Origin: Paracoccaceae bacterium | GTDB taxonomy: Bacteria; Pseudomonadota; Alphaproteobacteria; Rhodobacterales; Rhodobacteraceae | Assembly: GCA_027486345.1 (NCBI GenBank) | Contig: JAIXPH010000050.1 | Coordinates: forward strand, 62,001 to 126,000 | DNA length: 64,000 bases | Direction: 5' to 3' | Notes under the pieces: model-generated | The model's input: the letters and a program-made list of their open reading frames with translations, nothing else | Database searches by the model: none | Told to the model about the DNA's origin: nothing | Shown: positions 1-8,668 of the stretch, piece by piece | Layout: the number at the start of each line of letters is the position of its first letter | Position numbering within the stretch: the first letter of the stretch is position 1 | Made by a program: the position numbers and the translations under genes

Positions 1-103
1 CATCCGCAGGGAAGAGGTGGCAAGGGCGGCGGTCCCGCGCCCTTTTGATCCGGCCACGCCCTGCGCGCGGTTTTGATTGAAAACACCCCGCAGCGGGCTT
101 TAT

Positions 104-547
104 ATGGCTGGACAAGGATTGGACCCGCGCATGATCGAGACGGCACAGCAACGGGGCACGGAATGGTTGGCGCGCGGGGGCCTGCGCCCGACGCGGCAGC
201 GGCTTGCGCTGGCGGCGCTGTTGGTCGGCGACGGTCAGGACCGGCACGTGACGGCGGAAAGCCTTTATGCTGCCTCAAGCCAGACGGGCGAAAAGGTCAG
301 CTTGGCCACCGTCTACAACACGCTGCGGGCCTTTTGTTCCGCCGGGTTGATGCAGGAGGTCGTGGTCGATGGCGCGCGCAGCTATTTTGACACGCGCATG
401 GATGACCACCCGCATTTCTATTGGGAAGACCGCGCCGAACTGACCGACGCGCCGGCGGATCAGTTGCGCATCAGCGGCCTGCCCGATGCGCCCGACGGGA
501 TGCAGATTTCCCGCGTGGATGTTGTCATCCGTCTGAAACGGGCCTGA
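104..547 (+). CDS. irr: Irr-type iron response regulator (Fur superfamily)
   Basis: Fur-superfamily transcription factor of 147 residues, called as Irr, the haem/iron-responsive regulator that takes over much of Fur's role in alphaproteobacteria. A winged-helix DNA-binding half includes VSLATVYNTLRAF (65-77). It is followed by a short dimerisation half with HPH at 102-104, where Irr proteins carry their metal/haem histidines. There is no C-terminal CxxC pair, unlike most true Fur and Zur proteins, which supports Irr. Starts at TTG 77 or ATG 131 are possible. An AAGGA at 114-118 lies 12 nt before ATG 131, so the protein may be nine residues shorter. Targets cannot be inferred from the window. 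Confidence 0.87.
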   Translation: MAGQGLDPRMIETAQQRGTEWLARGGLRPTRQRLALAALLVGDGQDRHVTAESLYAASSQTGEKVSLATVYNTLRAFCSAGLMQEVVVDGARSYFDTRMDDHPHFYWEDRAELTDAPADQLRISGLPDAPDGMQISRVDVVIRLKRA

Positions 548-553
548 CACGGC

Positions 554-582
554 AAAAAGGGTGCCGGGTTGCCCCGACACCC
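554..582 (-). terminator. Rho-independent terminator of the fasciclin gene
   Basis: Arms 559-568 and 573-582 (GGGTGCCGGG against CCCGACACCC) pair with one mismatch around a TTGC loop. Read leftwards, the hairpin is followed by five T (complement of A554-A558). It lies just past the fasciclin stop and may also limit readthrough from irr. Confidence 0.7.
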
Positions 583-604
583 CAGTTCGGCCAGCGCGAG
601 GCGA

Positions 605-1153
605 TCAGCGCGGGACCAGAACCGCGTTCACCACATGGATCACACCGTTGGACTGGTTCACGTCGGCAATCGTGACCTTTGACGCGTTCCCCATTTCGTC
701 GATCAGATAGAGGTTCTTGCCTTTGACCTGTGCGGACAGCGCGTCGCCCGACACCGTCTGCATGTGATAGAACCCATCGGGCGCGGCCTTGGCGCGGCGC
801 ATGATGTCGGCCCCGGACAGTTTGCCCGCGACGACATGGGCTGTCAGCACCTTGACCAGCATATCCTTGTTTTCCGGCTTCAGCAGCGTGTCCACCGTGC
901 CTGCGGGCAGGGCGGCGAAGGCGTCATTCACCGGGGCAAAGACGGTGAAGGGGCCGGAGGATTGCAGCGTTTCCACCAAACCTGCGGCCTGCACGGCGGC
1001 GACCAAGGTGGTGTGATCGGCGGAATTCACGGCGTTTTCCACGATGTTCTTTTCGGCGAACATCGGCGCGCCGCCGACCATCGGGTTGTCTTGGGCAAGG
1101 GCGGGCAGGGCCAGAACGGTGGTCAGGATCGCGGCGGCAAAGGTCAGTTTCAT
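605..1153 (-). CDS. Secreted fasciclin (FAS1) domain protein
   Basis: Exported protein of 182 residues with one fasciclin/FAS1 domain, a fold used in adhesion and surface interactions. The first 20 residues form a signal peptide with a hydrophobic core and an ALA cleavage site before QDNP, so the mature protein should be periplasmic or surface-bound. The FAS1 hallmark FTVFAPVNDAFAALPAG and the closing NGVIHVVNAVLVPR are both visible, so the domain is complete. The ATG at 1153 was chosen because it starts directly at the signal peptide; upstream in-frame codons would add 28 arginine/proline-rich residues. The ligand is unknown. Confidence 0.88.
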   Translation of the reverse strand: MKLTFAAAILTTVLALPALAQDNPMVGGAPMFAEKNIVENAVNSADHTTLVAAVQAAGLVETLQSSGPFTVFAPVNDAFAALPAGTVDTLLKPENKDMLVKVLTAHVVAGKLSGADIMRRAKAAPDGFYHMQTVSGDALSAQVKGKNLYLIDEMGNASKVTIADVNQSNGVIHVVNAVLVPR

Positions 1154-1324
1154 GATGCAGGCTCCGGGTTCAGGGTTGCGGCTTTCTGGGCCGTCGCAGC
1201 ATCTACGGGGCGGTTTGGCGGGAAGTTTCCGCCTCACGAAAGCGTCAACAGGTCTGGGGGCTTTCTTTTGGCTTGGCGGGTCGGTAAGGCTACTGAAACG
1301 TTATAGGTGACGGAGGAGCGCCCG

Positions 1325-3775
1325 ATGACCGAAGATGATCTGACCAATTTGGTGGACAGCCTGACCCTGCAAGAGCAGGTTTCCCTGCTGTCGGGGCAGG
1401 ATTTCTGGTCGGTGGCGCCCTTGCCGGATCATGGCATCGGCAGCCTGCGGGTGACGGATGGCCCCAACGGCGCGCGCGGGGGTGGGTCGTTGATTGGTGG
1501 CGTGCAATCGGCGGCGTTTCCGGTGGGGATCGCGCTGGGCAGCACATGGGACCCGGCGCTTTTGGATGAAATCGGTGAGGCCTTGGCCGATGAGGTAAAG
1601 TCGAAGGGCGCGCATGTCCTGCTCGCCCCCACGGTGAACATCCACCGCAGCGTGACCAACGGGCGGAATTTCGAGTGTTATTCCGAAGACCCCGAACTGA
1701 CCGCCGCCCTCGCCGTGGGCTATATCCAGGGTCTGCAATCCAAGGGCATCTCGGCCACGATCAAACATTACGCGGGCAATGAGTCCGAGATTGAGCGCAC
1801 GACGATCAGTTCTGACGTTGATGAGCGGACCTTGCGCGAGATTTACCTGCGCCCGTTCGAGGATGCGGTGAAGAAGGCGGGGACATGGGGGATCATGTCC
1901 TCCTACAACAAGCTCAACGGCACCTATGCGGCGGAAAACCATTGGCTTTTGACCAAGGTGCTGCGCGAGGATTGGGGCTATGACGGCATCGTCATGTCCG
2001 ACTGGTTTGGCTCTCGCACAACTGCGCCGACGGTGAATGCCGGGCTTGATCTGGAAATGCCGGGGCCGACGCGCGACAGGGGGGATAAGCTGATCGCGGC
2101 GGTTGAGGCGGGGGACGTGTCGGCAGGGACGGTGCGGGAACGGGCGTTGAACATGCTGCGGCTGATGGATCGTTGCGGTGCGTTGCGGGATATGTCGGAC
2201 CGGGTGGAACATGCCGACAACCGCCCCGAACACCGCGCCTTGATCCGCCGCGCGGCGGCGGATGGCATGGTGCTTTTGAAGAACAAGGGGATGCTGCCGC
2301 TGGCTGCACCCAAGGGGACGGTTGCGGTGATCGGCCCGAATGCGCGGGTGGCGCAGATCATGGGCGGCGGGTCGGCGCAGTTGAACCCGCATTACGCCAT
2401 CAGCCCATGGGACGGTCTGGCCGCGCGGTTGGGGGCGGATGCGCTATCCTATGCGCCCGGTTGCACCAATCACCGGTGGGAGCCTGCTTTCGCCGGGGCG
2501 CTGACAGTCGAATACTTCGCCAGCCGCGATCTGTCTGGGCCTGTCATGCACACGGAAACTGTCATGGGTGGCACCGCGTTCTGGATTCCGCCTGTAGGGG
2601 GCGGTAAGGTGGACCCGAGCGCGTTTTCGGCACGGATGGTGGGGACATTCACCCCCGAAACTTCAGGCCCGCACCGGGTGGGGATTGTCGCCACGGGGCC
2701 CGTGCGGGTGCTGGTGGATGGCAAGGTGGTGGCCGATGTCTGGACCACGTGGACCAAGGGCCGCACTTTCTTTGAAGAAGGCTGCGATGAGGTGGTGGGT
2801 GAGGTCACGCTTGAGGCGGGCCGCAGCCATGCCATTACGGTCGAATATGCGGCCAAGCAGGGCGATAACCTGACCTTCTCGGCCTTCCGTCTGGGGATCG
2901 GCCGCCCGATGGGCGATACCGAGATTGCCGAGGCGGTGCGCGTTGCGGCAGCGGCTGAGACTGCGGTGGTCTTTGTCGGACGCTCGGGCGAGTGGGATAC
3001 CGAAGGGTCGGACCTTGACGGCATCCGCCTGCCGGGGCGGCAGGATGAGTTGGTGGCGGCGGTGTTGGCTGCCAATCCGCGCACGGTGGTGGTGTTGCAA
3101 ACCGGCGGGCCAGTGGAAATGCCGTGGATGAAGGACGCGCCTGCGATCTTGCAGGCGTGGTATCCGGGGCAGGAATGCGGCAACGCGATTGCCGATGTGC
3201 TGATGGGGAATGCCGAACCGGGCGGACGCCTGCCCCAGACCTTCCCCGAACGGTGGGAGGATAACCCGACGCGATCCCAAGACCCGGAGGTCTATCCCGG
3301 CTTGAACGGCCATGTCCGGTATGAGGAAAAGCTGAACATCGGCTATCGCCATTATGACCGCGTGGGGCATGTGCCGATGTTCCCCTTTGGCCACGGGCTT
3401 GGCTATACCGCGTTCCAGATGTTCGGGGCGACGGTGGAGCAATCCGGCGAAGGTGCGCGCCTGCGGGTCAGCCTGCGCAACACCGGCACGCGGGCCGGGG
3501 CGACGGTGGTGCAGGTCTATGTCGGGGATGATTTGGCGTCGGTGGAGCGTCCGAAGCGGGAGTTGAAGGGCTTCACCAAGGTCCGGGCCGAGGCCGGGGC
3601 AGAGGTGACGGTCACCATCGACTTGTCCCCCCGCGCCTTCATGTTCTGCGATGTGGAGGCGGGCTGTTGGCGGCGTGAGGCGGGGGCCTTTACCCTGTCG
3701 CTTGGTTTTTCGGCTGCTGACATCCGCGCCACCCTGCCGCTGGCGTTTGCGACGGGTGCCACGGAAGCCTATTGA
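1325..3775 (+). CDS. Glycoside hydrolase family 3 beta-glucosidase with PA14 insert
   Basis: Family 3 glycoside hydrolase of 816 residues, expected to release beta-linked glucose or similar sugars. The N-terminal TIM-barrel part carries the nucleophile Asp226 in VMSDWFG. The second alpha/beta domain is interrupted by a PA14 carbohydrate-binding insert at about residues 380-515, as in the PA14-containing beta-glucosidase group. A fibronectin-III-like domain closes the protein (about 690-800). No signal peptide is seen, so it probably works in the cytoplasm on imported oligosaccharides or glycosides. GGAGG at 1312-1316 selects ATG 1325 over the GTG at 1307. It converges with the regulator at 3776 with no gap and no terminator between. 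Confidence 0.9.
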   Translation: MTEDDLTNLVDSLTLQEQVSLLSGQDFWSVAPLPDHGIGSLRVTDGPNGARGGGSLIGGVQSAAFPVGIALGSTWDPALLDEIGEALADEVKSKGAHVLLAPTVNIHRSVTNGRNFECYSEDPELTAALAVGYIQGLQSKGISATIKHYAGNESEIERTTISSDVDERTLREIYLRPFEDAVKKAGTWGIMSSYNKLNGTYAAENHWLLTKVLREDWGYDGIVMSDWFGSRTTAPTVNAGLDLEMPGPTRDRGDKLIAAVEAGDVSAGTVRERALNMLRLMDRCGALRDMSDRVEHADNRPEHRALIRRAAADGMVLLKNKGMLPLAAPKGTVAVIGPNARVAQIMGGGSAQLNPHYAISPWDGLAARLGADALSYAPGCTNHRWEPAFAGALTVEYFASRDLSGPVMHTETVMGGTAFWIPPVGGGKVDPSAFSARMVGTFTPETSGPHRVGIVATGPVRVLVDGKVVADVWTTWTKGRTFFEEGCDEVVGEVTLEAGRSHAITVEYAAKQGDNLTFSAFRLGIGRPMGDTEIAEAVRVAAAAETAVVFVGRSGEWDTEGSDLDGIRLPGRQDELVAAVLAANPRTVVVLQTGGPVEMPWMKDAPAILQAWYPGQECGNAIADVLMGNAEPGGRLPQTFPERWEDNPTRSQDPEVYPGLNGHVRYEEKLNIGYRHYDRVGHVPMFPFGHGLGYTAFQMFGATVEQSGEGARLRVSLRNTGTRAGATVVQVYVGDDLASVERPKRELKGFTKVRAEAGAEVTVTIDLSPRAFMFCDVEAGCWRREAGAFTLSLGFSAADIRATLPLAFATGATEAY

Positions 3776-5173
3776 TCACGCCTCAAACCGTGTCGCGCCC
3801 CGTCGGTGTTCATCGACGGGTTGCGACAGGATCACCGCCTGATGCGCGCGCTGTTCGCAGCCTGCGCGCGGGCAGATGCGGCAGTTGATCCCGACCGGCG
3901 TCATGCGGGCGCCGGTGACGCTGAACGCCTCGGCATAGCCGATCTCGGGCGCGTGCTCGATGGCGCAGCCCATGGCGACGGCAAGGCGGTTGTCTTGCGC
4001 GTGGCGTGCCCAGCTTGGCCGGTCCACGGTGCGTGAGAACACAAAGAACTGCGACCGATCCGGCATTTCCACGAATTGCGGCACGATCCGCCCCGGCGTG
4101 CGGAAACTGGTGTGCACATCCAGACGCGGGCAGGCCCCGCCATGTTCGGCCAGATGAAAGCCTGTGGCGTTGAAGCGTTTGGTGACGTTGCCGCCCTTGT
4201 CGATCCTCAGGAAAAAGAACGGCACCCCCTGCGCCCCATCGCGTTGCAAGGTGGTGGCGCGGTGGCAGGCCTGTTCAAAGCTGACGCCAAAACGCGTGGC
4301 CATGTGGTCAAGGTCGTATTTGGTTGCCCGCGCCTCGGCCAGATAGGCGTCATAGGGCATCAGGACGGCGGCGGCGAAGTAATTGGCCAGTTCCACCCGC
4401 AGCCGGGCCACGCCGCGCGGATCGGTGATGCCGGACCGCGCCGCCAGCATGTCCAGAAGCGGGCGCTGTTCCAGCAGGCCGCACATATGCACAAGCTGGA
4501 AGATGCGGTTGGTGTGGTCCAGCGCCTCGGACAGCAGGATTTCGCCGCGGGCGTCGTCATATTGGCGCAGGGTGCCGGGCAGGTCTTCGACCCGGACCAG
4601 ACGCACGCGCACGCCGACCTGATCGCGCAGGCGCTGCTTGAGGGCGGGGTAAATCTCATCCGATTCTATCGAAGCACCCCGCCAAAATCCTTCGGCTGCG
4701 GTTTCCAACTCGCGGAAATGGTTGCGGTGGCGGCGGAATTCATTGTGCACGGCCGCTTCGGGCGTTGACAGGATTTGTGGCGTATCCCCTGCGGAGAGCG
4801 CCAAAAGCTGATCCGTCGCCGCCTGATAGGCACTGTGCAGCCGCAGAAACGACGCCACCAAGCCCGGCGAATGGACCAAGGCCGCGCGCATCTGGGCGAG
4901 GTCCGGGCGCAGATCGGAAAACAGCGGGTCCTGCATCATCGCCCGCAGATCGGCCAATTGGCTGGTCCCGTCATCATCCGCGATGTCGCGCCAATCGACT
5001 CCATACACCTCAAACACCCGCAGCATCACCGCGACCGAGACGGAGCGTTCGTTGTTTTCCAAGAGGTTGACGTAGGAGGCGCTGATCCCCAGCGCGCGGG
5101 CCATCTGCTGCTGCGTCTCGCCGCGTTCCAGCCGCAAGCGGCGCAGGTGGGGCCCGATGAAGGTTTTCTGCAT
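3776..5173 (-). CDS. ScfR-family XRE regulator (short-chain acyl-CoA responsive type)
   Basis: Transcription factor of 465 residues. An XRE helix-turn-helix at about residues 5-60 (ETQQQMARALGISASYVN) is followed by an IrrE/DUF955-like middle and a DUF2083-type C-terminal domain ending in a cysteine cluster (CRICPRAGC). This is the layout of ScfR proteins such as PccR and RamB, which control short-chain acyl-CoA metabolism. The middle domain shows LVHMCGLLEQ where metallopeptidase relatives have HExxH, so peptidase activity is unlikely. It is transcribed away from the malyl-CoA operon with 147 nt between the starts, so it is inferred to control that operon and itself. ATG 5173 is preferred to GTG 5185. 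Confidence 0.86.
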   Translation of the reverse strand: MQKTFIGPHLRRLRLERGETQQQMARALGISASYVNLLENNERSVSVAVMLRVFEVYGVDWRDIADDDGTSQLADLRAMMQDPLFSDLRPDLAQMRAALVHSPGLVASFLRLHSAYQAATDQLLALSAGDTPQILSTPEAAVHNEFRRHRNHFRELETAAEGFWRGASIESDEIYPALKQRLRDQVGVRVRLVRVEDLPGTLRQYDDARGEILLSEALDHTNRIFQLVHMCGLLEQRPLLDMLAARSGITDPRGVARLRVELANYFAAAVLMPYDAYLAEARATKYDLDHMATRFGVSFEQACHRATTLQRDGAQGVPFFFLRIDKGGNVTKRFNATGFHLAEHGGACPRLDVHTSFRTPGRIVPQFVEMPDRSQFFVFSRTVDRPSWARHAQDNRLAVAMGCAIEHAPEIGYAEAFSVTGARMTPVGINCRICPRAGCEQRAHQAVILSQPVDEHRRGATRFEA

Positions 5174-5184
5174 ACCGTCGCACA

Positions 5185-5276
5185 CAAATTTGGATTGGTT
5201 AAGTTTACAATATTACAAAAATTGCGTTCTGTAAATTCTCGCATTCACAGCGCGACCCGCTTTCATTTTGCACAAA
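5185..5276. promoter_or_regulatory. Candidate operators between the ScfR regulator and the malyl-CoA operon
   Basis: Three AT-rich symmetric elements stand out in a GC-rich genome. CAAATTTG at 5185-5192 lies just upstream of the regulator start. TTTACA at 5204-5209 is mirrored by TGTAAA at 5230-5235. TTTGCACAAA, a perfect 10-base palindrome, is at 5267-5276. The last resembles the TTTGCAAA half-sites I recall for the Rhodobacter ScfR protein PccR. They are inferred binding sites for the divergent regulator; no promoter elements were assigned. Confidence 0.45.
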
Positions 5277-5320
5277 TCCTGAGCGGTGGCATCAGTCCCC
5301 CAACCCCAAGGGAGGACAGC

Positions 5321-6523
5321 ATGAAAACCGGCATCCAGCATCTCTACATCCCCGGCCCGACCAACGTTCCCGAAGCCGTGCGCCAAGCGATGATGGTGCC
5401 GATGCAGGACCACCGCGCGCCGGATTTCGGCGATCTGGGTCTGGGCCTGTTTCGTGACCTGAAGAAGCTTTACAAGACCGAGGCAGGGAAGGTCATGATT
5501 TTCCCGGGTTCCGGCACCGCTGCTTGGGAAGCCGCGATTACCAACACGCTGAACCCCGGCGACCGCGTGCTGATGGCGCGGCATGGCCAGTTCAGCCATC
5601 TGTGGATCGAAATGGCCAAGCGTCTGGGTCTGGATGTGCAGGTGGTCGATCTGGCATGGGGGGCTGGCACGCCGATCAATGAATTCGCCCGTATCCTTGG
5701 CAATGACCGGCACGGGCTGATCAAGGCAGTGTTTGTCACGCACAACGAAACGGCAACCGGCGTGACCTCCGATGTCGCCTTGGTGCGGCGGGCGATGGAT
5801 GATTGCTTCCATGATGCGCTCTTGTTCGTGGATGGTGTGTCGTCCATCGGGTCAATTGATTTTCGCATGGATGAATGGGGCGTCGATCTGGCTGTCACCG
5901 GCAGCCAGAAGGGTCTGATGCTGCCGCCGGGTCTGGGCATTCTGGGCGTCAGCCCCAAGGCGATTGCGGCCTCGGAATCGAACCGCATGCCGCGCGCCTA
6001 TCATGACTTCGCCGATATGCTGCGGATGAATGAGACGGGCTATTTCCCCTACACCCCGCCGATTGGCCTGCTGCACGGCTTGCGCCGCGCCTTGGACCGG
6101 ATGATGGACGAAGGGTTCGAGAACGTCTTTGCCCGTCATCACCGTCTGGCCAAGGGCGTGCGCGCCGCGGTGCAGGCCTGGGGTCTGGACATGGCGGCGG
6201 AACATCCCTCGCTCTATTCCGACACGGTGACCGCCATCCGCACGCCGCAGGGCGTGGATGCGCGGGAGGTGATCAAGATCGCCTATGACCGCTATAGTTG
6301 CTCGCTGGGCTCAGGTCTTGGGCCGCTGGCGGGCAAGGTGTTCCGCATCGGCCATCTGGGCGACCTGAATGAGGGCATGTGCATGACCGCGCTGTCCATC
6401 GCCGAACTGGCGATGGCCGCAGCCGGGGTGCAAGTGCGCTTTGGATCAGGCGTCGTTGCCGCGCAAACCGTTTACGCTGAACCCGTCGCCCGCGCCGTCC
6501 AGCGCCTGCACGCCGCCGAATAA
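5321..6523 (+). CDS. sga: Serine-glyoxylate aminotransferase
   Basis: PLP-dependent class V aminotransferase of 400 residues. It moves the amino group of serine (or a related donor) to glyoxylate, giving glycine. The motif IPGPTNVPEAVR near the N-terminus, the glyoxylate-aminotransferase stretch HNETATGV and the PLP lysine K197 in VTGSQKG are all present. The start has a strong ribosome site (GGGAGGA, 5310-5316). It is first in an operon with malyl-CoA lyase (11-nt gap) and malate thiokinase, which makes the serine-cycle enzyme the best fit. It also resembles the aspartate-glyoxylate aminotransferase BhcA of the beta-hydroxyaspartate cycle, but no other gene of that cycle is nearby. Confidence 0.85.
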   Translation: MKTGIQHLYIPGPTNVPEAVRQAMMVPMQDHRAPDFGDLGLGLFRDLKKLYKTEAGKVMIFPGSGTAAWEAAITNTLNPGDRVLMARHGQFSHLWIEMAKRLGLDVQVVDLAWGAGTPINEFARILGNDRHGLIKAVFVTHNETATGVTSDVALVRRAMDDCFHDALLFVDGVSSIGSIDFRMDEWGVDLAVTGSQKGLMLPPGLGILGVSPKAIAASESNRMPRAYHDFADMLRMNETGYFPYTPPIGLLHGLRRALDRMMDEGFENVFARHHRLAKGVRAAVQAWGLDMAAEHPSLYSDTVTAIRTPQGVDAREVIKIAYDRYSCSLGSGLGPLAGKVFRIGHLGDLNEGMCMTALSIAELAMAAAGVQVRFGSGVVAAQTVYAEPVARAVQRLHAAE

Positions 6524-6534
6524 GGAACCACCCG

Positions 6535-7473
6535 ATGTCCCATACGCTTCACCCGCTGCGGCGCGCACGCCTGCAGCGGTCCGAACTGGCTGTGCCTGCC
6601 TCTAACCCGTCAATGATCGACAAGGCCGCGAATGGGCCTGCGGATTTCGTGTTCCTTGATCTGGAAGATGCTGTGGCTCCGCCCGAAAAGGAACAGGCGC
6701 GCAAGAACTGCATTCAGGCGCTGAATGACATTGATTGGGCGGCCAAGGGCAAGACGGTCTCGGTCCGCATCAACGGGTTGGACACGCATTACATGTACCG
6801 CGATGTGGTGGATGTGATGGAACAGGCGGGCGACCGCGTTCATACCTTGCTGGTCCCCAAGGTGGGTGTCCGCGGCGACCTGTATATGGTCGAGGCGATG
6901 GTCAACCAGATCGAACAGGGCAAGGGCTACACCACCCGCGTGGGACTTGAGGCGCTGATCGAAACCGCGCTGGGCATGGCGAATGTCGAAGACATCGCCC
7001 GCTTTGGCGGCCGGTTGGAGGCGCTGCATTTTGGCGTGGCCGATTTCTCGGCCTCGATGCGCGCCCGCACCACCAATATCGGTGGCTTGAACCCGCATTA
7101 CCCCGGCGATCAATGGCACGCCGCCATCAGCCGGATGGTCACCGCCTGCCGCGCTTATGGGTTGCGCCCCATCGATGGGCCGTTTGGCGATTTCTCGGAC
7201 CCCGAAGGCTATAAGGAAGGTGCCCGCCGCGCCGCTGCCTTAGGGTGTGAGGGCAAATGGGCCATCCACCCATCGCAGGTCAGCATGGCCAATGAGGTGT
7301 TCAGCCCGACCGACGCCGAGGTGACCAAGGCCCGCCGCATCATCGAAGAACTCAAGATCGCGGAGTCCCAAGGCAAGGGCGCCGCCAGCCTTGACGGCAA
7401 GATGATCGACGCCGCGTCCGAGAAAATGGCCCGCAACGTGTTGGTGATCGCCGACGCCATCGCTGGCAAGTAA
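6535..7473 (+). CDS. mclA: Malyl-CoA lyase
   Basis: HpcH/CitE-family lyase of 312 residues that cleaves L-malyl-CoA to acetyl-CoA and glyoxylate; relatives also act on methylmalyl-CoA. The start (LQRSELAVPASNPSMIDKA), the metal-binding FLDLEDAVAPPEKEQARKN, the RINGLDTHYMYRDVVDV segment and PIDGPFGDFSDPEGY match the serine-cycle MclA of methylotrophs better than the Mcl1 of the ethylmalonyl-CoA pathway. AAGGA overlaps the upstream stop, showing tight coupling to the aminotransferase. With the thiokinase genes downstream it forms a malate to acetyl-CoA plus glyoxylate module. Confidence 0.9.
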   Translation: MSHTLHPLRRARLQRSELAVPASNPSMIDKAANGPADFVFLDLEDAVAPPEKEQARKNCIQALNDIDWAAKGKTVSVRINGLDTHYMYRDVVDVMEQAGDRVHTLLVPKVGVRGDLYMVEAMVNQIEQGKGYTTRVGLEALIETALGMANVEDIARFGGRLEALHFGVADFSASMRARTTNIGGLNPHYPGDQWHAAISRMVTACRAYGLRPIDGPFGDFSDPEGYKEGARRAAALGCEGKWAIHPSQVSMANEVFSPTDAEVTKARRIIEELKIAESQGKGAASLDGKMIDAASEKMARNVLVIADAIAGK

Positions 7474-7485
7474 GGGGGGAACGAC

Positions 7486-8658
7486 ATGGATATTCACGAA
7501 TATCAGGCCAAGGAAATCCTCGCCCGTTTTGGCGTGCCCGTGCCGCGCGGCGGTCTGGCCTATAGCCCGGAACAGGCGGGGTATCGTGCCCGCGAACTCG
7601 GCGGCAATGCCTGGGTCGTCAAGGCGCAGGTCCATTCCGGTGGGCGTGGTGCGGCAGGGGGCGTGAAGCTCTGCCGGTCAGAGGCAGAGGTGCAGTCCTT
7701 TGCCGCCACCTTGTTCGGCAAGCAACTGGTCACCAAGCAGACCGATGCCAACGGCAAGGGCGTTTACCGCCTGTGGGTCGAAGGGGCGTCTGACATCGCG
7801 CGGGAGTTGTATCTGGGCCTTGTGCTGGATCGCAAATCCGAACGCATCATGATCGTCGCCTCTGCCCATGGCGGGATGGAGATCGAGGATCTGGCCGAGT
7901 CCGACCCTGAAAGCCTGCGGCGCATGACGGTGGACCCTGCGGTGGGCCTGTCGGAATATCAGGCGCGGGAACTGGCGTTCCAGCTTGGCCTGTCGGGTGG
8001 GCAGATTGCGCAGATGGTGACGATCCTGCGCGCCTGCTATCGCGCGTATCGTGATCTGGACGCCATGATGGTTGAGATCAATCCGCTGGTGGTCACCGGC
8101 GCGGGCGATCTGGTGGCGCTGGATGCCAAGATGTCCTTTGACACCAACGCTCTGTTCCGCCGCCCCGAGATTGCCGAGCTGCGCGACCGGTCCCAAGAGG
8201 ACCCGCGCGAAAGCCGGGCGGGGGATCTGGGTCTGGCTTATGTGGGGCTTGATGGCGACATCGGCTGCATCATCAACGGTGCGGGGCTCGCGATGGCGAC
8301 GATGGACATGATCAAACTGGCCGGGGGTGAGCCTGCGAACTTCCTTGACATCGGGGGTGGTGCAAGCCCGGAACGGGTGGTGCGGGCGTTCCAGACCGTG
8401 CTGGCCGACCAGAAGGTCAGCGTGATCCTTGTCAACATCTTCGCGGGCATCAACCGCTGTGACTGGGTCGCCGAAGGTGTGGTGCAGGCCTACCGCGAGG
8501 TGGGGATGACCCTGCCCGTGATCGTGCGCCTTGCCGGAACCAATGTCGAGGAAGGCCGCCACATCCTTGCCGCGTCCGGCCTGCCGATCATCAGCGCCGA
8601 CACGCTGGCCGATGCCGCCGAAAAGGCCGTCGCCGTGCGTCAACCGCTTGCCGCCTGA
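7486..8658 (+). CDS. mtkA: Malate-CoA ligase (malate thiokinase), beta subunit
   Basis: ATP-grasp acyl-CoA synthetase subunit of 390 residues, homologous to SucC. It begins with the classic [20 protein letters not shown]. The ATP-grasp part runs to about residue 230, and the C-terminal flavodoxin-like domain carries [15 protein letters not shown] and [16 protein letters not shown]. By sequence alone it could be called succinyl-CoA ligase. Its place directly after malyl-CoA lyase and aminotransferase genes points to malate thiokinase, which makes malyl-CoA from malate, CoA and ATP. Ribosome site AGGGGGGAA lies just before the ATG. Confidence 0.85.
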   Translation: MDIHEYQAKEILARFGVPVPRGGLAYSPEQAGYRARELGGNAWVVKAQVHSGGRGAAGGVKLCRSEAEVQSFAATLFGKQLVTKQTDANGKGVYRLWVEGASDIARELYLGLVLDRKSERIMIVASAHGGMEIEDLAESDPESLRRMTVDPAVGLSEYQARELAFQLGLSGGQIAQMVTILRACYRAYRDLDAMMVEINPLVVTGAGDLVALDAKMSFDTNALFRRPEIAELRDRSQEDPRESRAGDLGLAYVGLDGDIGCIINGAGLAMATMDMIKLAGGEPANFLDIGGGASPERVVRAFQTVLADQKVSVILVNIFAGINRCDWVAEGVVQAYREVGMTLPVIVRLAGTNVEEGRHILAASGLPIISADTLADAAEKAVAVRQPLAA

Positions 8659-8668
8659 GGGGGACACC

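Noticed and set aside
1-103. CAT at 1-3 as the start of a leftward gene divergent from irr
   Set aside because: No ribosome site is visible and no coding sequence lies within the window to test it.
5321-6523. BhcA (aspartate-glyoxylate aminotransferase of the beta-hydroxyaspartate cycle)
   Set aside because: Similar in sequence, but bhcB, bhcC and bhcD are absent and the neighbours are malyl-CoA genes.
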